Assembly (NCBI RefSeq): GCF_009668025.1
Contig: NZ_WJXZ01000007.1
Span: forward strand, 333,966 to 397,965
DNA: 64,000 bases
Source: Larkinella terrae
Lineage (GTDB): Bacteria; Bacteroidota; Bacteroidia; Cytophagales; Spirosomataceae
Reading direction: 5' to 3'
Part shown: positions 59,001 through 64,000 of the stretch, in pieces
Layout of the letters: each line of letters begins with the position of its first letter
How positions within the stretch are numbered: the stretch's first letter is position 1
The notes under the pieces: model-generated
What the model saw: the letters and a program-made list of their open reading frames with translations, nothing else
What the model was told of the DNA's origin: nothing
Databases searched by the model: none
Translations under genes and position numbers: made by a program

Positions 59001-59703
59001 GGCCTTTCTGTCGAACCGGGGTCAGGAAGCTCTGCTGCGGACGAAGGAGGGGAAGCTGTATTTCTGGAGCCGGAAAAACCGCAGGGCGATCGAACTTCCG
59101 GCCGGTCAGGCGTCCGTGACCCTCAGTCCGGACGGTGAATCGATCATTGCGCTGACGGCGGGTGTCAACGATGCGTTCTCATTCTGGAATCTGGAGGGAA
59201 AACCGGTGGCAAACTACCCGTTAAAAACCGGTCGGTTGTCCGACGGCTACCGGATTTCTTCTTTTCGGATTTCGCCTTCCGGCGAGCAGATTTTGATTTT
59301 ACTGTCGGGCGAAAGTCAGGCTTTTATCTGGACCCGAAATACCGGTGCGCTTAATTTGCTCAATCACAACAAAGTGGTCGAGATGGGAGATTTTGCGCCG
59401 GATGGTTCGCTCATCACTACCCTGCAATCCGAAGGCCAATCCGTCTGGTGGAGCACCAGCGGGCAGCGGCTGCTGGAATGGGCGGGTGCGATCAACCAAT
59501 ACCGGTTTTTGCAGGATGGCTCAACCTACTACACCGTTCAAAACAGCCGGGTGTCGGTCTGGCCGGGACCGGATTTTATTATTCCGTGGCTGAATAAACA
59601 CATTTCGCCCGCAAAACGGCGCGAAATTCTGGCCGACGTGCGGGAGGAATACCAGTTGCAGACGTCATTCTGGGAAGCCATCTGGCAAGCATTTCGGGAG
59701 TAA
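56032..59703 (+). CDS. STAND-type (nSTAND1) ATPase with transmembrane helix and WD40-like propeller
   Basis: A 1223-residue protein. The NTPase module (about 10-330) begins SPFKFLDAYTSADKNRFFGR, with Walker A GPSGTGKT at 49-56 and Walker B YLIFDQLEELF at about 119-129. A winged-helix region with EETYELAHDSLAKVID (about 340-360) leads to a charged coiled coil (EFHRREQRRELEEQQQK), one transmembrane helix at about 457-480 (IVSIFLLVALASVWFAV), and then about 690 residues of WD40-like blades (FSSDGKRLLLVAEDNRVYRWD, FSPDGKTILTHTEDGKGYLWN and so on). LKRS before the helix predicts the ATPase in the cytosol and the propeller in the periplasm. STAND ATPases oligomerise on sensing a ligand and switch on effector domains. 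Confidence 0.92.
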   Translation: MPAPLAVSSPFKFLDAYTSADKNRFFGRNAEQKRLVELLFRSRLVLVYGPSGTGKTSLVQCGLAKAIPASDYFSVQIRRRGDLRQTLVSILSGILEENTATEPVALVAECIRYALRPIYLIFDQLEELFISGSAEEQTWFTGFLKEIEHSSLACKIVLVIREDFLAYLYAYEDQLPGLFDFRMRVEPMSERNLQEVIVGTFSQIEDIRLVDEAKTVALILENNRSSANTFQLPYLQVYLDRLWRQENEKEPEPPVWITPALVEEVGRIDDVLEVFLAEQKKSITDQLPPDEQPAVSQVLEAFVTYEGTRREHRLASLEETARLPIALLMRILTELERTRLIRRDEETYELAHDSLAKVIDKGRSAEQRQINDIIRRLKEAYREYIEKKEADDLLLSPRRLSEIQLYEKAVHAELDRSLGKAESDAKWEYINASREFHRREQRRELEEQQQKNARLKRSIAIVSIFLLVALASVWFAVNQWNKTNRTRIVLQSDRMDPVQALVTVAEAYEQDPNELNRKALYNHFYNHRLYSSKIELDDTAIRGVDFSSDGKRLLLVAEDNRVYRWDPTGRQNGEGLFIPGRYLSVELSDDGRRVVALVEPGKLFFGDLETHQVQRIGTDSTVSTATISRDGHNVLTTNEEGLVTIWNTSGSKIGTLDALSPVELADFSPDDKMLLTVPTLSNEDVSLNKKLQLWDRSGTKLLDSQTFPDAVLSAVMSGEGSILIVSTTNGRVFRWDRIRRQVTPLQLMADNSLFTDVKLSADGQRIAASDGKVVYWWNAEGRVVDKLAYERRIRSIELAPDGQTTLVVVDTDVELWDADKQFKGKLSHKAAVSTAVFSPDGKTILTHTEDGKGYLWNLLDERLVELPHPEGVRDFDVSLDGQFITTLTDASWLYCWNRAGKPVDSLETEPIMEQILVTGDGRNVFMVDTNNTIFRWNRTDRRLTGMPGEILDYSEDHQIILVRTKTGKGYFWNSDGQPIDSLPLNLNENRAFLSNRGQEALLRTKEGKLYFWSRKNRRAIELPAGQASVTLSPDGESIIALTAGVNDAFSFWNLEGKPVANYPLKTGRLSDGYRISSFRISPSGEQILILLSGESQAFIWTRNTGALNLLNHNKVVEMGDFAPDGSLITTLQSEGQSVWWSTSGQRLLEWAGAINQYRFLQDGSTYYTVQNSRVSVWPGPDFIIPWLNKHISPAKRREILADVREEYQLQTSFWEAIWQAFRE

Positions 59704-59856
59704 ATTAGGGTAGAGAAAGCCGACCGTCTGTCATTATCAGCGACTTTTATCTTTAATCTCGCGTCTTTTGCCGCACATCCGCACCTAATCCTAAAAACTC
59801 TTTGTATCCGATTGTGCGATTGTGTACCTTATTCGCAGAAAAACGTGTTTAACGGA

Positions 59857-61158
59857 ATGAAATCCTTCATTGGCCTTCTGTTGGTGGGTTGCTGGCTGGT
59901 GGGGCAGTCGGCGCGCGGGCAGTCGGTGGTGGAGCCGATTGTGCAGTTCAGGAATGATTCGATCCCGGCGATGGCGTTCAGCGTGACGGGCTCGGGGCGG
60001 CATTTCAACCGGTTTTATCCGGTCGATGTCGACAACACCAAATTGCACATCGGCGATACGCTGCAGGTGAAAGTGACGCCCATTCAATCGAACCGCAACC
60101 TGATTATTTCCATCCGAAACTGCTACGGAAACTGCACGATTGACGAAAAAGCCACCAGCGGTTCGAAAACGACGGCCTATTCGGTTTTATCCGCGAACAT
60201 CGACACGCTGAAGGATTTCACGCTGAACGTGCCGATTACGCCAACCGTCGCCTTTACCGATAATACGGGGCGGAAATTGTCGCTGGATAACGCGGGTCTG
60301 AAATTTATCTTCGTGTACATTTCCAATCCGAATATGGCGCCCGCGCAGTATGACCTGAAAATCTCGGTTATCCGGAAAGCCGAGCGAAACAACGAATATC
60401 CACTGCCCGCCAAGATCAAACGACCCACGATGACGACCGCCCGGTATCATGCGGTTTTGATCGGCATTAACGACTACAACGATGCCCGCATCAAGCTAAA
60501 CCGGCCCCGCAGCGATATTGCCCGGCTGGACAGCGTGCTCCGGCAGCAATACGATTTTGCGTCGATCATTCGCCTGCCGAATGCCACCAAGCAAATGGTG
60601 AAGGACACGCTGACTGCGCTGTCGTATCGCTTGCTGAGTGACGATAACCTCCTGATTTTCTTTGCGGGACACAGCGTCAGCACCGATGAGAATAACGGTT
60701 TCTGGGCTCTGCAGGACACCCGCCAGGAAGACCTCGACAGCTACCTGTCCAACGCGGCTCTGGTGTCGATTTTGAACGAAATGCGAACGCAGCACCTGTT
60801 ACTGGTAGTCGATGCCTGTTACGGTTCCACGATTGTGACGTACCAGATGATGACCAATGCGAAACTGCAGACCTGGGAGGAAAAATACACCCAGAAAAGC
60901 CGCAAAGCCATGAGTTGCAGCTCGTTGGAGGAGGTGCCGGACAATAGCGTTTTTCTGGATTACTTCATCAAGCGGCTGGCGACGAATTCGGAAGAATACC
61001 TGTCGTCGGAAGAGTTGTTCGACAGCATGAAAAACGAAGTGCACAATAAAACGCAGATCCGGCAAAAACCGACTTACGGGCACATCAAGGGCCTGACGCC
61101 GGGCGCGGGCGATTTTTTATTCAAACGAAAAAGAAGGCTGGCCAGCCAATCGGAATGA
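59857..61158 (+). CDS. Exported caspase family (C14) protease
   Basis: A 433-residue protein from the ATG at 59857, which gives a clear signal peptide (MKSFIGLLLVGCWLVGQSARGQS); the frame extends 15 codons upstream without one. Residues about 25-185 are beta-rich. A caspase-like p20 domain follows from about 195 (RYHAVLIGINDYND) with catalytic H272 in LIFFAGHSVS and C321 in LLVVDACYGST. Signal peptide and domain order predict a periplasmic or surface protease. It lies 153 bp after the STAND gene, perhaps with its own promoter, and overlaps the next gene by 4 bp. Confidence 0.9.
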   Translation: MKSFIGLLLVGCWLVGQSARGQSVVEPIVQFRNDSIPAMAFSVTGSGRHFNRFYPVDVDNTKLHIGDTLQVKVTPIQSNRNLIISIRNCYGNCTIDEKATSGSKTTAYSVLSANIDTLKDFTLNVPITPTVAFTDNTGRKLSLDNAGLKFIFVYISNPNMAPAQYDLKISVIRKAERNNEYPLPAKIKRPTMTTARYHAVLIGINDYNDARIKLNRPRSDIARLDSVLRQQYDFASIIRLPNATKQMVKDTLTALSYRLLSDDNLLIFFAGHSVSTDENNGFWALQDTRQEDLDSYLSNAALVSILNEMRTQHLLLVVDACYGSTIVTYQMMTNAKLQTWEEKYTQKSRKAMSCSSLEEVPDNSVFLDYFIKRLATNSEEYLSSEELFDSMKNEVHNKTQIRQKPTYGHIKGLTPGAGDFLFKRKRRLASQSE

Positions 61159-61583
61159 AACGGCTCCTGATTATCGGCTTGTTGGGTTGCGGAATCCCGG
61201 TTTTTGGGAGGCCGGTTCCGGCGGATTCCAGCCGGACGAAGGACGACACCCTGGAAGTGAATTACATCAAAGTCTTTTTCATCGATGCGCCCGTGCCGGA
61301 TTCGAGCCGGAAAGTGACGATCAGCTACAGCCAGAAAAGCATTATTCTCGTAAATGACTACACCAAACCGGCGACGCTCGACATCAGCAAGGACCGGAAG
61401 GTTTGGACTTCGTTTACGATCAAAGCCAGCAACGTCAGCATCTACCCGACCAACAGCGCCGAACTCTTTGTGCGACTGATCACTGATCGGACCCGCAGCA
61501 ATAAATACACCGTCCGGCGCGGCTCCCGCTACCGGATTTACCTCGGCGCCGACGGCAAACTCGCACTCAATCCGGAAGACTGA
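61155..61583 (+). CDS. Small exported protein of the caspase operon
   Basis: A 142-residue protein with a signal peptide (MKRLLIIGLLGCGIPVFG) and a mature part rich in beta strands (VTISYSQKSIILVNDY, WTSFTIKASNVSIYP, KYTVRRGSRYRIYLG). It overlaps the caspase stop by 4 bp (ATGA), so the two are made together. No family is recognised. It could be an inhibitor, substrate or adaptor of the exported protease; that is inference from coupling only. Confidence 0.75.
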   Translation: MKRLLIIGLLGCGIPVFGRPVPADSSRTKDDTLEVNYIKVFFIDAPVPDSSRKVTISYSQKSIILVNDYTKPATLDISKDRKVWTSFTIKASNVSIYPTNSAELFVRLITDRTRSNKYTVRRGSRYRIYLGADGKLALNPED

Positions 61584-61586
61584 TTG

Positions 61587-61648
61587 GGGAATGAATAATG
61601 AACAATTAATAATGAATAATGTAAACTGCTGATAGTCATTGTTAATTG
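61587..61648. repeat. Inverted heptamer array (GAATAATGAACAATTAA type)
   Basis: AATGAATAATGAACAATTAATAATG on the left pairs roughly with ATTGTTAATTGTTTA on the right; the centre CTGCTGATAGTC is a weak version of the GCGTCAGC centre of related elements. It lies between the convergent small exported protein and mini anti-sigma genes. Confidence 0.65.
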
Positions 61649-61649
61649 T

Positions 61650-61997
61650 TTATTTAAGTAAAAACCAGCCTAAGACGAAAAGCAAAAGGAGGAGAGTCAC
61701 CCAGACCAGCGATTGCCAGTGGAACGTGCGGGCGACCGGGCTGGGATTTTCGAACTTTGCACGGGCAATGGTTTGGGAAATGAGATGCTGGAGCTCGGGT
61801 TCGGGGAGCTGCTGATCCTGGACCCGCAAAGCTGCGACGACAGTTCGGGCGAGTTTCAGGTCTTCCACCCGGTCGGGATTGGACACCTGCCAGATGTACC
61901 AGAACGCATCGCTCTCCGGCGTAGGCTGTAACACCCACTTTCGGAAGGATTCATTCCAGATTAATTTTTCGATGTTTTGGGAGTATCGTTGTGGCAT
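61650..61997 (-). CDS. Tail-anchored mini anti-sigma-like protein (FecR N-terminal region only)
   Basis: A 115-residue protein: MPQRYSQNIEKLIWNESFRKWV and PESDAFWYIWQVSNPDRVEDLKLARTVV match the cytosolic sigma-binding part of Bacteroidota FecR-type anti-sigma factors (F-x-x-W and FW-x-W pattern). One helix close to the C-terminus (SLVWVTLLLLLFVLGWFLL) follows with almost nothing after it. The periplasmic FecR domain is absent. It lies downstream of an ECF sigma gene on the same strand, separated by a REP cluster, so it probably tethers that sigma factor at the membrane. Confidence 0.7.
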   Translation of the reverse strand: MPQRYSQNIEKLIWNESFRKWVLQPTPESDAFWYIWQVSNPDRVEDLKLARTVVAALRVQDQQLPEPELQHLISQTIARAKFENPSPVARTFHWQSLVWVTLLLLLFVLGWFLLK

Positions 61998-62154
61998 CGG
62001 AAAGCTGGTTGGCGGTTTTGAACTACCAGAGACGAAATCGGTACGCCGATACTGTTTTCCAAAAAAAAATGAAGCAGTACTAAATGGTAGAGGTAAAAGG
62101 CACTAAAAGGTAAATGTAAAGGCAGTGACAATAGATGGATGGCTGTACTAGACC

Positions 62155-62375
62155 GTTGCGAAAGCCTGAAAGGCTTTACTTTGGATAACCCCGAATGAAA
62201 TTCGGGGAGGGGTGTGCAGAAACTCCCCAGGGATCTCCAACCCCGGAGGGGTTGACCCGCTCACCGGTAGGTTGTTCAACCCCTCCGGGGTTGCGGCCCA
62301 ACGTGGGACACTCGCTCGTCAGTCCCCGGATTGCATCCGGGGTTATCCACGGTGGAGTCCTTCGGACTCGTGTTC
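62155..62375. repeat. REP/BIME-like palindrome cluster, second locus
   Basis: The same modules as at 41265-41660 recur: AAGCCTGAAAGGCTT, ATAACCCCGAATGAAATTCG, AACCCCGGAGGGGTT, AACCCCTCCGGGGTTG and CCCCGGATTGCATCCGGGG, joined by TTATCCACGGT. It separates the sigma and mini anti-sigma genes. Confidence 0.8.
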
Positions 62376-62415
62376 TGGTAGATGGATTACTAGTTGGTGG
62401 CTCATTGGGAAAAGG

Positions 62416-63021
62416 TTAGGCGAATAAATTAAAAAGCGAAACCAGGAAGAATTCGGTTTTCCACTGCGACTTTAACTGCTTGATGGCGGCTTGAAGCAGG
62501 TTGGAAACCGACTGGGGGGCGATGCTCATGATCGCGGAAATATGTTCGCGGTCCAGTTCCTGAAAGAACTTCAGGTAGATAACTTCCTGCTGCCGCTTCG
62601 TCAGTTGGTCGATCAGGTACTTCACTTTGTATACCACATTGCGGGAGGTTTCATCTTCGACCAGTCCTTCCTCAACCGAAAATTCGATCGAAAAATGCTC
62701 GACGCAGTCCAGTGGCGTATTCGATTGCCAGCGTTGTTTTTCGAGCGCCCGGTGAATACGTCGGCGTAGGGAGGCCAGCAAATACGGTTTCACCACGACT
62801 GTGCTGTTTAACGATTCCCGCTTTTGCCACAAATCCAGAAAAAGATCCTGAATGCAGTCTTTAACAAATTCATTATCTGACGAATACTTGCTGCCGTATG
62901 AGAAAAGCATCCGACCATATTTACTCATCAGGGCTTCAAAAGCCAGCGTATTTCCCAGCTTAAACCGCTGCCATAGTTCATGATCTTCCGGTAAAACCGG
63001 CTTTCTATTCAATATATTCAT
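62416..63021 (-). CDS. ECF-type RNA polymerase sigma-70 factor
   Basis: About 201 residues from the ATG at 63021 (MNILNRKPVLPEDHELWQRF; a start three codons upstream is possible). Region 2 is FEALMSKYGRMLFSYGSKYSSDNEFVKDCIQDLFLDLWQKRE, and region 4 is LTKRQQEVIYLKFFQELDREHISAIMSIAPQSVSNLLQAAIKQLK. ECF sigma factors direct transcription of small regulons and are held by membrane anti-sigma partners; here the mini FecR-like protein is the candidate. A canonical TATATTTG box lies 42 bp upstream. Confidence 0.9.
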   Translation of the reverse strand: MNILNRKPVLPEDHELWQRFKLGNTLAFEALMSKYGRMLFSYGSKYSSDNEFVKDCIQDLFLDLWQKRESLNSTVVVKPYLLASLRRRIHRALEKQRWQSNTPLDCVEHFSIEFSVEEGLVEDETSRNVVYKVKYLIDQLTKRQQEVIYLKFFQELDREHISAIMSIAPQSVSNLLQAAIKQLKSQWKTEFFLVSLFNLFA

Positions 63022-63062
63022 GCCACACACTTTCTGGGGAAAGTCAAAGACGTCTCGCTTTT

Positions 63063-63070
63063 CAAATATA
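63063..63070 (-). promoter_or_regulatory. -7 box of the ECF sigma gene
   Basis: Minus-strand TATATTTG matches TAnnTTTG, so the housekeeping sigma factor can start this transcript. Confidence 0.5.
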
Positions 63071-63154
63071 GGATGTGGCCGTAAGTATTAAAAATTAGTC
63101 CCAATAAATGTTAAAATAATACTAGAAATCGGTATGGCGCGGGGACACACTTCG

Positions 63155-63802
63155 TCAATTCACCGCTCGTACGAACGGATTCGAGCGTTTCTCCTGGCCG
63201 ATTGTCGTGGAACCCATGTGGCCGGGATAAACCACATAATCATCGGGCAGGGTGTATAACTGGGTGCGAATGCTGGTGGCCAGGGTGTCAAAGTCGGAAA
63301 GCGGAAAATCCGTGCGTCCGACGCTGCCCCGAAACAGCACATCGCCCCCGATCACAAAGCGGTCGGCGTGACTGACAAAAGCCACATGCCCCGGCGCGTG
63401 TCCCGGCACAAACCGCACTTCCAGTTCCGAATGACCGAACGTGACGGTTTCGCCAGCCACCAGATACTGATCGACTTCGGTTTCCTCGTACGCCATGATG
63501 CCGTAGTAAGGAGCCATCACTTTGACGGAATGGAGCACCGGCAGATCGCTTTCGTGGAGGTATAATTCAATGCCGTACTGCCGTTTCACAAAGGCATTTC
63601 CGAGCACATGATCGACATGGGCGTGGGTGTTGAGAAGTTTGACCGGTTTTAACTTGTTCTGGTCAATAAAACCGACGAGTTCCTCTTTTTCCCGCTTGTC
63701 GTAGCAACCGGGATCGATGATGATAGCTTCGCCGGTTTCGTCGTATAAAATATAAGTGTTCTCGGCCAGCGCGTTGAACGTAAAGGATTGAATGTGAGTC
63801 AT
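63155..63802 (-). CDS. MBL-fold metallo-hydrolase (glyoxalase II-like)
   Basis: A 215-residue protein with the metallo-beta-lactamase fold: AENTYILYDETGEAIIIDPG, metal motif THAHVDHVLG, VPGHAPGHVAF (third His), GGDVLFRGSVGRTDFP (bridging Asp) and YPGHMGSTTIGQEK (last His). All metal ligands are present. It resembles single-domain glyoxalase II-like thioesterases; hydroxyacylglutathione hydrolase activity is not assured because the C-terminal glutathione-binding domain is missing. It is cytosolic. Confidence 0.9.
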   Translation of the reverse strand: MTHIQSFTFNALAENTYILYDETGEAIIIDPGCYDKREKEELVGFIDQNKLKPVKLLNTHAHVDHVLGNAFVKRQYGIELYLHESDLPVLHSVKVMAPYYGIMAYEETEVDQYLVAGETVTFGHSELEVRFVPGHAPGHVAFVSHADRFVIGGDVLFRGSVGRTDFPLSDFDTLATSIRTQLYTLPDDYVVYPGHMGSTTIGQEKRSNPFVRAVN

Positions 63803-63892
63803 GTAGTTAAATGATGAATGATAAATGATGAATGATGAATGTAAAAGTTATTGGCTTTTCACTTTTACATTCAACATTCATCATTTTTATTT
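63803..63892. repeat. Inverted heptamer array (GATGAATGATAAATG type)
   Basis: GATGAATGATAAATGATGAA units followed by ATGTAAAAGT pair with ACTTTTACATTCAACATTCATCAT downstream, around the centre TATTGGC. It lies in the leader of the MBL-fold gene. Confidence 0.7.
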
Positions 63893-63938
63893 TCTTAAAG
63901 ACTGTCCAAGAATTTGATTTTGCACTTTTAAACCTTGC

Positions 63939-64000
63939 CCCCAACCCCTAAAGGCCGGGCGGCCGGTGCCGGGCTTTAATCGGCATTTCAAAGCCCGGCA
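63939..64000. repeat. Palindromic repeats at the right edge
   Basis: CCCCCAACCCCTAAAGG (63942-63958) resembles one arm of the 46.46 kb element. It is followed by a hairpin with 11-bp arms TGCCGGGCTTT (63967-63977) and AAAGCCCGGCA (63990-64000), which reaches the window edge and may continue. Confidence 0.55.

Overview
The window looks like chromosome from a Bacteroidota bacterium of order Cytophagales, most likely family Spirosomaceae (Larkinella/Spirosoma-like). Four things suggest this: promoters follow the Bacteroidota pattern (TAnnTTTG at -7) with almost no Shine-Dalgarno sites; one very large secreted enzyme ends in a type IX secretion sorting domain; several encoded families are typical of the phylum (GSCFA, FecR-like anti-sigma, lmo0937, GH130, GH78); and intergenic palindromic repeats are abundant. 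The genus is an inference. No rRNA, tRNA, CRISPR array, prophage or complete insertion sequence was seen.

Layout. 0-17.8 kb is mostly housekeeping: yggS (cut by the left edge), a coiled-coil membrane protein, the ribosomal operon rpsF-rpsR-rplI, a GSCFA protein, Mrp and NifU Fe-S proteins, a Ddl-like ATP-grasp ligase, an SDR, a frameshifted DUF6169-like gene, pepT, prfC, sixA, a methyltransferase, xerD, aroQ, a class V aminotransferase, marC and a MazG-like hydrolase. 17.9-22.3 kb (minus strand) holds an orphan complex I/hydrogenase-4-type antiporter subunit, a sensor kinase and an OmpR-type regulator, with matching 11-bp-phased repeat arrays and two tandem terminator-ended leader/small-RNA candidates. 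22.6-36.6 kb is an envelope and general-stress island: two YtxH proteins, an lmo0937 protein, response regulators including an NtrC-type sigma-54 activator, a hybrid kinase, an outer-membrane barrel, a Cys-rich four-helix protein, a PPOX-like stress protein, DUF3891, glgX, a DUF2383 protein, an OmpA lipoprotein and small orphans. Five promoters in this island share a sigma-54-like -24/-12 element with TTCTACA/TGTAGAA half-sites about 110-140 bp upstream, so the NtrC-type protein may run a local regulon.

36.7-46.8 kb carries a beta-propeller protein, an exported S9 peptidase, a REP-type palindrome cluster, a TetR-VOC-MFS cluster with matching operators, and a GH130/alpha-beta hydrolase pair. 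46.8-53.7 kb is one 2276-residue GH78 alpha-L-rhamnosidase with ten cadherin/He_PIG-like repeats, three copies of another module and a T9SS tail.

54.2-61.6 kb is the most unusual locus: an operon of a CHAT caspase-like protease, a STAND-type ATPase with one membrane segment and a WD40-like propeller, an exported caspase-family protease and a small exported protein. It converges on an ECF sigma factor and a tail-anchored mini anti-sigma protein. It looks like a transmembrane conflict or cell-death signalling device with clan CD proteases on both sides of the inner membrane. An MBL-fold hydrolase closes the window.
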